From an uncultured Bacteroidales bacterium (GTDB lineage: Bacteria; Bacteroidota; Bacteroidia; Bacteroidales; F082): a DNA stretch of 52,377 nt. The translations under genes and the position numbers were made by a program. The DNA is taken from assembly GCA_905236635.1 (NCBI GenBank), contig CAJOCJ010000011.1, positions 1-52,377 on the forward strand. The letters run 5' to 3'. This document shows positions 26,929 to 34,782 of this stretch, one piece after another. The notes beneath the pieces are model-generated. The model saw only the letters and a program-made list of their open reading frames with translations, was not told where the DNA came from and did not search any database. The first letter of the stretch is position 1. The number at the start of each line of letters is the position of its first letter.

Positions 26929-28179
26929 ATGAATATGCTTAAAAAATCTTTTGTTATTTTGATGAGTCTTTTGATGACGGGAGTCATTGCAAAAGGACAA
27001 CAAGGTGTGGTTACTGGACAAGGTCTTGAATACAATGTGATTTCGACCGCTGTTCCATTTATGATTATCGCTCCAGATGCACGTTCGGCAGGTATGGGTG
27101 ATTTGGGTGTAAGTACATCTCCGGATGTCTATTCAATGCATTGGAATCCAGCGAAATATGCCTTTATTGAAGACGATTTCAGCATCGGTCTGGCATATAG
27201 CCCATGGTTGAGAAAACTTGTTCCTGATATGAACATCGCTTATCTGGCGGTTTCAAAACGTGTCAGCAGCAAGTCAACCATCGCAGGTTCGTTGAAATAT
27301 TTCACTCTCGGTGAGATTAACTTCCGTGGTCCGGCGAATGAGGACTTGGGAACATATTCACCTAATGAGTTTGCTGTCGACCTCTGCTATTCCAGAAAAC
27401 TTGGTGACTATCTGTCAGCAGCAGTGGCTGGCCGTTTCATCTATTCACACCTCACACAGGGCGTAATGAACTATTCAAGAGCGGCATGGTCGGTGGCAGC
27501 CGATATCGGTGTGTATTATCAGCGTCCAGTGTATTTCAACACCATCGACGGTGAGTTCTCATGGGGTGTCGCTATCACCAACATGGGTAGCAAGATGAGC
27601 TATACCAACGCCAACTCAAAATCCGACTTCATCCCGACCAACTTGCGTTTTGGTCCGTCAATCAAACTTAACATCGACGACTTCAACTCATTGGCATTCT
27701 CGTTGGATATCAACAAGTTGCTTGTTCCTACACCACCAGAGTATGCATATTACACCGACTCACTTGGCGTGATGCATCCGGAATATGATGCCAATGGCAA
27801 CAGAGTCATAGCAAAGGGTATGGATCCTAACGTCTCAGTCGTTCAAGGTATGATCCAGTCATTCTATGATGCTCCGGGCGGATTCAGCGAGGAGTTGAAG
27901 GAGTTTACATTGAGCGTTGGTGCTGAATATTGGTACAATAAGGTGTTTGCAGTGCGTGCCGGTTTCTTCCACGAAGCCAAGATGAAAGGTAACCGTCGTT
28001 ATCTGACATTCGGTGCCGGTCTGCGTTACAACGTGTTTGCACTTGATGTGTCATACCTCGTGCCTGTCAACAACAAAGCCAATTCAGGAACAAATCCTCT
28101 TGAAGGCACTCTGCGTTTCAACCTCGCATTCAACATCAACAAATGGGGTGAGAATACGAGACTTGAGAAAGTCGACTAA
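26929..28179 (+). CDS. porV: T9SS outer-membrane shuttle protein PorV (LptO/P27)
   Basis: The start is ATG 26929 (or 26935), giving MNMLKKSFVILMSLLMTGVIAKGQQ with a signal peptide; an in-frame TTG at 26854 is rejected. The roughly 416-residue protein is a FadL-like barrel. Visible family features: IAPDARSAGMGDLGVSTSPDVYSMHWNPAKYAF, VGAEYWYNKVFAVRAGFFHE, and a C-terminal strand with NPLEGTLRFNLAFNIN. PorV collects substrates from the translocon and presents them to PorU. Confidence 0.92.
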   Translation: MNMLKKSFVILMSLLMTGVIAKGQQGVVTGQGLEYNVISTAVPFMIIAPDARSAGMGDLGVSTSPDVYSMHWNPAKYAFIEDDFSIGLAYSPWLRKLVPDMNIAYLAVSKRVSSKSTIAGSLKYFTLGEINFRGPANEDLGTYSPNEFAVDLCYSRKLGDYLSAAVAGRFIYSHLTQGVMNYSRAAWSVAADIGVYYQRPVYFNTIDGEFSWGVAITNMGSKMSYTNANSKSDFIPTNLRFGPSIKLNIDDFNSLAFSLDINKLLVPTPPEYAYYTDSLGVMHPEYDANGNRVIAKGMDPNVSVVQGMIQSFYDAPGGFSEELKEFTLSVGAEYWYNKVFAVRAGFFHEAKMKGNRRYLTFGAGLRYNVFALDVSYLVPVNNKANSGTNPLEGTLRFNLAFNINKWGENTRLEKVD

Positions 28180-28183
28180 GTCA

Positions 28184-28218
28184 ATTGATAATTGACAGTT
28201 GATAATTGATAATTGAAA
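28184..28218. repeat. Heptad array, ATTGATA word, five units
   Basis: Five units of 7 bp (ATTGATA, ATTGACA, GTTGATA, ATTGATA, ATTGAAA) start at 28184, 28191, 28198, 28205 and 28212. They begin 5 bp after the porV stop and run into the terminator hairpin. Confidence 0.85.
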
Positions 28219-28256
28219 AATAAAAGAGGGCGGAGCGATTCCGTCCTTTTTTATTG
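28215..28256. terminator. Bidirectional terminator between porV and the C25 gene
   Basis: The GGGCGGA/TTCCGTCC stem around GCGA (about 28227-28247) has A-rich sequence on the left and a T run on the right, so it can end transcripts from both convergent genes. Confidence 0.85.
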
Positions 28257-30062
28257 TTTGATAAAGCGTTTCACAAAGGTTTTGTTGCCTGATATTTTAA
28301 TGAAATAAACGCCTGACGGCAGATTGCCCACGTTGATTTCGGTTTGTGTTGATACGAGGATCTTACATCCTGATATATCATATATTTCGACGTTTAATGG
28401 AGACGATGTGCACATCGTCTCTGCATTGATATGAAGGATGTCGCTGACGGGATTTGGATAGATGTAGCAGTCGTCTGATGATTCCTCGACGCTCAGTGTG
28501 TTATCCACTATTATATAACTCTCGTGGCGGAAATGGTTTTGTTTTGTCGCCACCACTTTGATAATATCGCCGTCGTTTAAGATTTTTGTAAAGTGCAAGG
28601 TCAGCGTGGTGCCATCTGATTTGCCTCGTGCAAATAGCTGGTTGTCAATGGATAATGCTATAATGGCGCCTTCATCGGCGTTGATGGTGACGTGTTGGCT
28701 GTTCGGTCGGATATAATCGGGATGCGATATGGCAAGTTGTTGCGGAACCTCAGAATAAAGCTGGAGATATGCATCTCCGAAATAATGGAAGAGGTTGTAT
28801 GTGATTGGTTTCATCCCCGCGTTAGATGGGAATGTGGACTGTGCAAGATAATATTTGCCATAGGCGTTGGCGAATGCGGGATATTGGAAGTCAATCTGTT
28901 GGTCGCCGTAGTCGGGCAGGAAGTCGGGGTAGAGGTAGTCGAAGAAGCCCCACACATAGGTGTCGTTTACATAGGAGTACGACAGCTGTGATGCTGCTAT
29001 GACGCCCACGGCACCTTTCGGGACTCTCAGGAAATGCTCTGCGAGGCAGTCGGTGCTGTCGGCACCATAGCTGAAGTCGCCGGTCTGACAGTTGGCCGAC
29101 ATGATGAATGTGAGTTTGTCGTTATTCAGGTGGTCGATATGCCAGTTGTTGTAGTTCGGTTCGCTCCATGAGGTAAAGGTGCCGTGGTCGCGGTGTATCA
29201 TCAGGTAGGAGCCGTTTTCGAGCGCTTGTGTTATCTGGCTTGCGTTTCCGCTCCAGTCGGTGAGGTGTGACATGTCGGCAGGGATGTAGCCGAGGCCTTC
29301 GGGACCGAAATAGTCGAGTACCTGCTGTGTGCGCTGGCCTGTTGACCACACCGAGTCGGGTGTGCCCTGATGTATGCCGTTGATGTGGATGACGTCTTTG
29401 CCTTTGTCTTCAAGGAATCCTGCTATTATCTCTGTGCATAGTTGAAACCAGCGGCTGCGTTGGTATCCCATGGCAGTGATAGGATGAGCGTAGTAATACG
29501 GATCAGTGTATGGATGACGTTCGTATTCAAGTGTTTTCTGCACCATGCGTCGTGCTTCTTCGCCGTTGGCGGCGGGCATGCGCGCTAACACCATGTCGGG
29601 AAGGCCGTCGTTGTCGAAGTCGACTATTTTGTTGTCGGCCATATAAGGCTCGTATGCGGCGCCGTCGGGATGGTCGATGAGGGCATACGACAATATCCCT
29701 TGAGCGGGGTCTTCAGCGTAGTCGCCGAGGAGCAGCACGGCGGCGGGGCAGGGGTTCCAGTTTTCATACCCGCGGCGGAGGTATGCCCGTATGGAATCAG
29801 GATGATTGGTTCCTACTTCTCTCAGTGTCACCACTCTTGTGATTACTCCCTGGTTCTCCCTGAAGTTACGCAAGGTGTCGGCCCACGCCTTGATGGCGTC
29901 GTCGTTAGGCGTGATTATGAGGTAGTCGCATCCGTCGCGGCGGTCGGGGACTATCTCACTCGTCCGCGGAGCGTTGAGGAAGTCGGGAATCTGAGCAAAA
30001 ACCGAGATGCTGGTTGCTAAAACCAGTAATAAGAGGGATAATATTTTTGTCAGTCTCTGCAT
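28251..30062 (-). CDS. Secreted C25 (gingipain-family) cysteine protease with T9SS domain
   Basis: The start is ATG 30062 (MQRLTKILSLLLLVLATSISVFAQ, signal peptide ending near residue 24); an in-frame reading to 30134 runs through a repeat. The 603-residue protein goes almost directly from the signal into the peptidase domain (about 45-460); His293 (IHRDHGTF) and Cys325 (SANCQTGDF) form the catalytic pair. There is no pro-domain of gingipain size. A small Ig-like domain and a type A T9SS C-terminal domain follow (YIYPNPVSDILHI, VEIYDISGCKI, LPSGVYFIKI). An ETMCTSS insertion within the C-terminal domain is encoded by a palindrome (28400-28421). It lies just downstream of the convergent porU-porV. 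Confidence 0.9.
   Translation of the reverse strand: MQRLTKILSLLLLVLATSISVFAQIPDFLNAPRTSEIVPDRRDGCDYLIITPNDDAIKAWADTLRNFRENQGVITRVVTLREVGTNHPDSIRAYLRRGYENWNPCPAAVLLLGDYAEDPAQGILSYALIDHPDGAAYEPYMADNKIVDFDNDGLPDMVLARMPAANGEEARRMVQKTLEYERHPYTDPYYYAHPITAMGYQRSRWFQLCTEIIAGFLEDKGKDVIHINGIHQGTPDSVWSTGQRTQQVLDYFGPEGLGYIPADMSHLTDWSGNASQITQALENGSYLMIHRDHGTFTSWSEPNYNNWHIDHLNNDKLTFIMSANCQTGDFSYGADSTDCLAEHFLRVPKGAVGVIAASQLSYSYVNDTYVWGFFDYLYPDFLPDYGDQQIDFQYPAFANAYGKYYLAQSTFPSNAGMKPITYNLFHYFGDAYLQLYSEVPQQLAISHPDYIRPNSQHVTINADEGAIIALSIDNQLFARGKSDGTTLTLHFTKILNDGDIIKVVATKQNHFRHESYIIVDNTLSVEESSDDCYIYPNPVSDILHINAETMCTSSPLNVEIYDISGCKILVSTQTEINVGNLPSGVYFIKISGNKTFVKRFIKQ
28396..28427. repeat. Palindrome inside the C25 protease gene
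   Basis: The 22-bp core at 28400-28421 (GAGACGATGTG and its reverse complement) is perfect and identical to the core of the palindrome at 4368-4401. The outer arms AATG/CATT match the eno terminator copy, with two bases lost on the left. It is translated on the minus strand as AETMCTSS, in the same frame as the helicase copy. Confidence 0.93.
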
Positions 30063-30065
30063 AGT

Positions 30066-30116
30066 TCTGATGAGATTCCTTGTCAAGCAAGGAATGATGT
30101 CAAGCAAGGAATGACA
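30066..30116. repeat. Direct and inverted copies of TCAAGCAAGGAATGA
   Basis: Two direct copies of TCAAGCAAGGAATGA (about 30085-30099 and 30102-30116, with variation at the edges) and an inverted ATTCCTTG arm (30071-30078) form a possible hairpin in the leader of the C25 gene. Confidence 0.7.
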
Positions 30117-30157
30117 GCGTTGTTGTAAGAACAAGGTGTCATCCGGAATAACGGGTA

Positions 30158-30165
30158 CAAATATA
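30158..30165 (-). promoter_or_regulatory. -7 element of the C25 protease gene
   Basis: Minus-strand TATATTTG matches TAnnTTTG and lies at the edge of the rpmH terminator. The predicted leader is about 90 nt and contains the hairpin repeat at 30066-30116. Confidence 0.65.
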
Positions 30166-30167
30166 CA

Positions 30168-30200
30168 AAAAAAAGAGACAGCGTGACGTTGTCTCTTTTT
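30168..30200 (-). terminator. Intrinsic terminator of rpmH
   Basis: Perfect arms AAAAAGAGACA (30170-30180) and TGTCTCTTTTT (30190-30200), with a GC/GT inner pair and GTGAC loop. On the minus strand it ends in a T run. It separates rpmH from the C25 gene. Confidence 0.88.
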
Positions 30201-30239
30201 AACCTTAAATAATTAATTATTAGGTACGGCTTCGCAGAA

Positions 30240-30386
30240 TTAATACTCGTCAGATACTGTAAGCTTCTTTCTGCCTTTTGCGCGGCGTGCTTTCAACACC
30301 TTGCGACCGTTGGCAGTTGCCATTCTTTCTCTGAAACCGTGTTTGTTCTTGCGTCTTCTGTTCGATGGTTGAAATGTACGTTTCAT
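30240..30386 (-). CDS. rpmH: 50S ribosomal protein L34
   Basis: This 48-residue basic protein starts [22 protein letters not shown], then [17 protein letters not shown], the full L34 signature, ending in a short KKLTVSDEY tail. L34 is a 23S rRNA-binding protein. The gene is a single-gene unit with its own promoter (30432) and terminator (30168-30200), not next to rnpA/dnaA as in many other phyla. Confidence 0.97.
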   Translation of the reverse strand: MKRTFQPSNRRRKNKHGFRERMATANGRKVLKARRAKGRKKLTVSDEY

Positions 30387-30431
30387 TTTCTTATGTATTT
30401 ATTTTTTCTTTTTTCCTAAAATTTCGGACTG

Positions 30432-30439
30432 CAAAATTA
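30432..30439 (-). promoter_or_regulatory. -7 element of rpmH
   Basis: Minus-strand TAATTTTG is preceded, at exactly 19 bp, by TTG (about 30459-30461). The predicted leader is about 40 nt. Confidence 0.75.
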
Positions 30440-30481
30440 CACATTATTTTGATACGTACAACATTTTTTTTGAAAAATTTT

Positions 30482-30571
30482 CGTCATTTCGACTGGAGTG
30501 AAACGAAATGGAGAAATCCCCTTCAATTAAAGGAGATTTCTCGACCTCACTACGTTTCGCTCGAAATGACG
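30482..30571. repeat. 90-bp imperfect palindrome, CGTCATTTCGA type
   Basis: Perfect outer arms CGTCATTTCGA and TCGAAATGACG (30482-30492 with 30561-30571) enclose further pairing between GAGAAATC (about 30511-30518) and GAGATTTCTC (about 30533-30542). It fills the gap between the rpmH promoter and the pepD stop. Repeats of this type are dispersed in many Bacteroidota genomes (from memory, not checked). Confidence 0.8.
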
Positions 30572-30577
30572 GTGGTG

Positions 30578-32032
30578 TTATTTCACAGGAACATTCTTTA
30601 GCGTTTCAACTAAAAATTCCCAGAAAGGCTTGACAGATTCGATGAGCAGAGCCTCGTCTGGAGAGTGTGGGTGGACGAGTGTCGGACCGAATGAAATCAT
30701 ATCCCACTTCGGATATTTTGCGCCAAGGATGCCGCATTCGAGGCCGGCGTGGATGACCATCACCTTCGGTTCTTTGCCGAATTTCTCTTTATAAACCTTC
30801 TTCATAGTGGCGAGGATAGGGCTGTCGATGTTCGGTTTCCAGCCGTGGTATGAGCCGCTTGACTCTGCCACTGCACCGTGTTCGGTCAGCATGGCACGGA
30901 TGTCTTCAGCGAGCTTGTCTTTGAGTTCATCGACGAGGCCACGTTGCAGAGAGCAGGTGATGATCTTACCCTTCTCCGACTTCACGAGTGCGAGGTTGGT
31001 GGATGTCTCGACGGTGCCTTCGAAGTCTTTCGACATTCCGATGACGCCGTTAGGATATTTGGCGATGGCTTCCATCATATTCTTGAAAGTCTTGTTGTCG
31101 ATGATGGTCTTAGGCATTGCTGTGTCTTCTATCATCACGGCGAGATCTGGCTCGGCTTCGGCATACTGCTCTTTCACTGCTGCCTCGTATTCGCCTACGA
31201 ATTTCTTGAGTTTTTCGGCTTTGTCGGCAGGGACTACCACTGTTGCGAACGACTCTCTTGGGATGGCGTTACGCAAGCTGCCTCCGTTGATGGTGGCGAG
31301 ACGTACGCCGAAACGCTGTGACACCAGAATCAGCAAGGTGTTCATAATCTTGTTGGCGTTGCCTCTTCCGAGGTTGATGTCCATGCCTGAGTGGCCGCCC
31401 TTTAATCCTTTGACTATCAGTTGGAAAGCTGCCATGTCTTTTGCCACTTTCTCCATCTTTGGAGTCCAGTATGCGTTGGTGTCGATGCCGCCTGCGCAAC
31501 CCACGTAGAGCTCGCCTTCAGTCTCGGAGTCCATATTGAGGAGGATGTCGCCTTTGAGAGCTTTTGAGGTGAGTTTGTTGGCGCCTGTCATGCCTGTCTC
31601 TTCGTCGATGGTGAAGAGCGCCTCGATAGGTCCGTGCTGCAGGTCTTTTGATGCGAGGACGCCCATAGCTGCTGCTGCTCCGAGTCCGTCGTCAGCGCCG
31701 AGGGTGGTGCCTTTAGCGCGCACCCAGCCGTTGTCGATGTAAGTCTCGATAGGGTCTTTCTCGAAGTCATGTACGGTGTCGGCGTTCTTCTGTGGCACCA
31801 TGTCGAGGTGGGCCTGCAGGACGACGCCTTTGCGGTTCTCGTAGCCCGGTGTGGCAGGCTTGCGGATGATGACGTTGCCGGCTTTATCGACGACGGTCTC
31901 AAGACCGAGGTCCTCACCGAATTTCTTCATGAAAGCGATAACCTGAGCTTCTTTCTTTGATGGACGCGGGATGCGTGTCAGGCTGTAGAAGTTTTCAAAT
32001 ACTTCTTTTGGTTGTAATTCGTTGATATTCAT
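30578..32032 (-). CDS. pepD: Aminoacyl-histidine dipeptidase / cytosolic dipeptidase (M20)
   Basis: The 484-residue zinc peptidase matches PepD length (about 485). Metal and catalytic motifs: VVLQAHLDMVPQ (His and Asp), GTTLGADDGLGAAAAMGVL (bridging Asp), FTIDEETGMTGA (catalytic Glu-Glu), MDSETEG, a lid domain (LKGGHSGMDINLGRGNA) and a C-terminal HAGLECGILG with the last His-Glu. It cleaves dipeptides such as Xaa-His in the cytoplasm. The gene lies 20 bp after the hydrogenase-like gene on the same strand and may be co-transcribed. Confidence 0.94.
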   Translation of the reverse strand: MNINELQPKEVFENFYSLTRIPRPSKKEAQVIAFMKKFGEDLGLETVVDKAGNVIIRKPATPGYENRKGVVLQAHLDMVPQKNADTVHDFEKDPIETYIDNGWVRAKGTTLGADDGLGAAAAMGVLASKDLQHGPIEALFTIDEETGMTGANKLTSKALKGDILLNMDSETEGELYVGCAGGIDTNAYWTPKMEKVAKDMAAFQLIVKGLKGGHSGMDINLGRGNANKIMNTLLILVSQRFGVRLATINGGSLRNAIPRESFATVVVPADKAEKLKKFVGEYEAAVKEQYAEAEPDLAVMIEDTAMPKTIIDNKTFKNMMEAIAKYPNGVIGMSKDFEGTVETSTNLALVKSEKGKIITCSLQRGLVDELKDKLAEDIRAMLTEHGAVAESSGSYHGWKPNIDSPILATMKKVYKEKFGKEPKVMVIHAGLECGILGAKYPKWDMISFGPTLVHPHSPDEALLIESVKPFWEFLVETLKNVPVK

Positions 32033-32052
32033 AATATTATATTTTAAAATTA

Positions 32053-33414
32053 TTATTTGTTTTGACGGAATTTTTCAATTTTCTCATAGCCCCAGATGTC
32101 TTCCCATATTTTGAGAGAATCTTCGACTTTCATGTCTTTGTTTGCTTCCATATTACGTTGGACGAAGATACAGTCGGAGAGTTTGCATCCGTTGCATACT
32201 ATGTCTTCGGCCAGGGCGTCGCATGTAGGAGCGCCGCAGATGCCGCAGTCGATCTGTGGCAGCATGCGTTCCAACTCCTTGATTTTGTTCATCTTTTCCA
32301 GGGCCTTGGAGATGTCGGGGTCAAGGCTGATGGAGCGTGGTTCCACCTCATCTACGCTGACGTTTTCGAGCAGATATGCACGCTCGTCTTCCACTTCTTG
32401 TGCGCGTGTCAGCTCGCCGCGACGTTCTTTGCCTGCCACGTAACGGGCTCGGTTGAACATGCGCTCGCAAGTGAGGAAACGGTTGTTGTAGGTGAGGATG
32501 CCGCCCGGACAGCTCTGGTCGCAGGCACGCAGCTCGAGGAAGTCGACGTCTTCAATCTCGTCGTTCTCGACTTTTTCCAAGAATTCAATGACATTGTCGA
32601 TGCCATCGATGGATAACGAATGCTCGGCTACCGAGAGACGACGTTCGCCATTGGTCAAGGAGGTGAGGATGCTGTCGGAGGTGAGCTGTGCTATAGGCAG
32701 TTTTACCTCTTTGTAGTCGTGTCCTTGTTCTTTTATCTTTTTATAAACGCGGTTATAGAGCGAGTCCATGTTGATGACACCATCCACCCATGAGCGTTCT
32801 TCGCCGACAGGGCTTTTCACTGCTGCTATCTTCGCTGCGCATGGTGTCACGTAGAACACTCCTATGTCGTCATTGCGCCAACCGTCTTTCTCGAGTTTGC
32901 GTTTGATATACATGGCGGTGATGTCGAGTGGTGCCTTGACGGGCATGATGTTTTCCACCAGTCCCGGGAACTTTACCTGTATCAGTCTGACTATGGCGGG
33001 GCAGAAGGAGGAGATGAGCGGCTTGTTGTTGCCTTCACGTTCCAGGCGGTTTTTCGCCTCGGTGTATATAGGCGTTGTTATCTCGGTCTCGATAACATGC
33101 TGGAAGCCTATCTCGTTGAGTATGGCATAGATTCGCGACACGCTGATGTCGTTTTTAAACTGGCCGAGGAATACTGCGGGGACAAGTGCCACGCGGCAAG
33201 GATATTTGAATATCTCCTCGAAGTCGTCTTGTTTGACAAACACGGCTTTATGCGGACAGGCGATGAAACAGTTGCCGCAGTCGATGCAGCGGTTCTCGTT
33301 GATATGCGCCTTTCCGTCGCGTACGCGGATAGCCTCTGTCGGGCACACCCTCATGCAGTGAGAGCAGCCTTCGCAAACGTTTTCGTTTATCTGTAGTGCG
33401 TGAAAAAATGCCAT
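32053..33414 (-). CDS. HydS-like (sensory) FeFe-hydrogenase-family iron-sulfur protein
   Basis: The 453-residue protein has an N-terminal 2x[4Fe-4S] ferredoxin domain (CxxCxxCxxxC at about 14-24 and 43-53), a hydrogenase-like domain (about 75-330) and a C-terminal Fe-S domain (CGICGAPTC...CNGC, about 390-410). The H-cluster loops are divergent but keep four ligand cysteines: Cys138 (SSFCP), Cys192 (VTPCAAK), Cys298 and Cys302 (LRACDQSCPGG). The proton-transfer Cys that precedes the first ligand in TSCCP is Phe137 here, which argues against fast catalysis and for a sensory role like HydS. Neighbours are two ATPase and two DRTGG proteins plus a PHP protein. No maturase HydE/F/G or HydABC gene is in the window. 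Confidence 0.82.
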   Translation of the reverse strand: MAFFHALQINENVCEGCSHCMRVCPTEAIRVRDGKAHINENRCIDCGNCFIACPHKAVFVKQDDFEEIFKYPCRVALVPAVFLGQFKNDISVSRIYAILNEIGFQHVIETEITTPIYTEAKNRLEREGNNKPLISSFCPAIVRLIQVKFPGLVENIMPVKAPLDITAMYIKRKLEKDGWRNDDIGVFYVTPCAAKIAAVKSPVGEERSWVDGVINMDSLYNRVYKKIKEQGHDYKEVKLPIAQLTSDSILTSLTNGERRLSVAEHSLSIDGIDNVIEFLEKVENDEIEDVDFLELRACDQSCPGGILTYNNRFLTCERMFNRARYVAGKERRGELTRAQEVEDERAYLLENVSVDEVEPRSISLDPDISKALEKMNKIKELERMLPQIDCGICGAPTCDALAEDIVCNGCKLSDCIFVQRNMEANKDMKVEDSLKIWEDIWGYEKIEKFRQNK

Positions 33415-33419
33415 AATCC

Positions 33420-33454
33420 TAATCTTTAATCTATAATCTTTAATCTTTTAACTG
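33420..33454. repeat. Heptad array, TAATCTT word, five units
   Basis: Units TAATCTT, TAATCTA, TAATCTT, TAATCTT and TTAACTG start at 33420, 33427, 33434, 33441 and 33448. They fill the gap between the HydS-like gene start (33414) and the stop of the anti-sigma gene (33448). Confidence 0.85.
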
Positions 33455-33861
33455 AGGTTGACCTCCATCTCGACGGTGGTGCCGACGCCGACGGTTGACT
33501 GCACGTCGAGTCGGTCGACGTTTTTCTTGATGTTGGGCAATCCCATGCCGGCGCCGAATCCCATGTTACGGACTTCGGGCGAGGCGGTGCTGTTGCCTTC
33601 CTGCATCGCCCAGTCGATGTCGGGGATGCCGGGGCCTTTGTCGATGACGCGGAGGAGTATCTTGCCAGCGTCGATGTCGGCGGTGACGACACCGCCGTAG
33701 GCATGAGCGATAGCGTTGACTTCGGCCTCGTAGAGGGCGACAACGACGCGTTTCACAATGGACGGGTTGACGCTGAGTTGTTTCAACGTCTTCTTGATTG
33801 CGCTTGACGCCGAGCCCGCATTGACGAAATCGCCTTCAACTACTGTATATTCCAGATGCAT
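33448..33861 (-). CDS. Anti-sigma-type Ser/Thr kinase ATPase domain protein (RsbW/SpoIIAB-like)
   Basis: The 137-residue single-domain GHKL ATPase has an N box (VVALYEAEVNAIAHAYGG), a G1 box (VIDKGPGIPD) and a G2/lid segment (GFGAGMGLPNIKKNVDRL). Proteins of this class phosphorylate anti-sigma-antagonists or act as kinase modules. It occurs next to HydS-like genes in other anaerobes. It starts 33 bp before the HydS-like gene in transcription order and follows the DRTGG gene by 15 bp. Confidence 0.82.
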   Translation of the reverse strand: MHLEYTVVEGDFVNAGSASSAIKKTLKQLSVNPSIVKRVVVALYEAEVNAIAHAYGGVVTADIDAGKILLRVIDKGPGIPDIDWAMQEGNSTASPEVRNMGFGAGMGLPNIKKNVDRLDVQSTVGVGTTVEMEVNLS

Positions 33862-33876
33862 GATGAAAAGTTTTCG

Positions 33877-34221
33877 TTAATAAATAGGTTTCAGACCGGC
33901 TTCCCAGAGCAGTCCGCAGGCTTTGAACATCGAATAGTCGCATTCCATCAGGACCATGTCGTTGTCTTCCGCCAACTCGATCATCTCTGCAGTTGCCTTT
34001 TTCTTCCTGACAAAAACGATGATGTCGAGGTTGCCCATCTCACATGTTCGGATGGTCTGCATGGTGCACAATCCGGTGACGATCATCGGGAAGTTGTCGC
34101 CAAGGGTGAGGATGTCGGACATCAGGTCAGAGGCGAAGGCCTTGTCCTGATCTTCGTCGAGACGGTCCTGCCCGCAAATCACCTTGGCATTCAAAACTTT
34201 AGCAATTTCTGATAATTTCAT
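33877..34221 (-). CDS. DRTGG-domain protein, second copy
   Basis: The 114-residue protein has the DRTGG pattern: MKLSEIAKVLNAKVICGQDRLDED, then KAFASDLMSDILTLGDNFPMIVTGLCTMQTIRTCEM, and VFVRKKKATAEMIELAEDNDMVLMECDYSMFKACG. DRTGG domains are probable ligand-binding modules of unknown ligand. It is paralogous to the 112-residue protein at 35638-35976, about 30% alike by eye. Both belong to the hydrogenase-like sensor operon. Confidence 0.8.
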   Translation of the reverse strand: MKLSEIAKVLNAKVICGQDRLDEDQDKAFASDLMSDILTLGDNFPMIVTGLCTMQTIRTCEMGNLDIIVFVRKKKATAEMIELAEDNDMVLMECDYSMFKACGLLWEAGLKPIY

Positions 34222-34233
34222 TTTATAAAGATA

Positions 34234-34782
34234 TTAATCGTTGTATTTTATTTCTTCTAAATTCTCCTGAATCATCTCCTTCAGGTATTTCATGATGTTG
34301 ATGTCGTTCATCGACATCCCGTCGAGGGCTTCTTTTATCTCATCGGTGTCGAACACGAACTCGCCTTCATCGGTGATGTGTTTGTAGATGAAATGTATGT
34401 CTTCATGGGCAGCAAACAGCATCACGAGGGTGCCTGCGAGGTCGCCCATTGGCGGACGGTCGATATTGTCGTGCTGAAACCAGAAGTCGAGCACGGTGCC
34501 TTTGCCTACCTCGCTCTCAATCTTCATGCCTCCGCCGCAGTTCTCGGTGTTCATCTTTATCAGAGGTAGGCCGAGTCCCACTTTTCGTGTCGTCCTCGAC
34601 GTCGTCCACGGGTCGGTGACTTTAGCAAGAAACTCTGGCGTCATGCCTTTGCCATTGTCTTTTATGGTGAAGGCATAGATGTTGTCCTTCAAACTATCCT
34701 TAATGGTAAGTTCTACTAAAGTCGAATTCGCCGCAGTTGAATTCTCCATCAAGTCATATACGTGTAATGCTAGCTCTTTCAT
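34234..34782 (-). CDS. HATPase_c (GHKL) protein without a HisKA domain
   Basis: The 182-residue protein starts with the N box ELALHVYDLMENSTAANST, then G1 IKDNGKGM, and G2 VGLGLPLIKMNTEN, a complete histidine-kinase-type ATP fold. The dimerisation/phosphoacceptor helix of a histidine kinase is absent. A C-terminal helical part (about 105-182) has no recognised domain. Its start overlaps the PHP gene end by 4 bp (ATGA). It is probably a signalling partner of the other ATPase and the HydS-like protein. Confidence 0.8.
   Translation of the reverse strand: MKELALHVYDLMENSTAANSTLVELTIKDSLKDNIYAFTIKDNGKGMTPEFLAKVTDPWTTSRTTRKVGLGLPLIKMNTENCGGGMKIESEVGKGTVLDFWFQHDNIDRPPMGDLAGTLVMLFAAHEDIHFIYKHITDEGEFVFDTDEIKEALDGMSMNDINIMKYLKEMIQENLEEIKYND

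Noticed and set aside
30064..30134. Upstream extension of the C25 protease frame
   Set aside because: The extra 24 codons come from the TCAAGCAAGGAATGA repeat; a clean signal peptide begins at ATG 30062.
32053..33414. A catalytic FeFe hydrogenase
   Set aside because: The L1 loop is SSFCP and not TSCCP, the proton-transfer Cys is missing, and no maturation or HydABC genes are in view.
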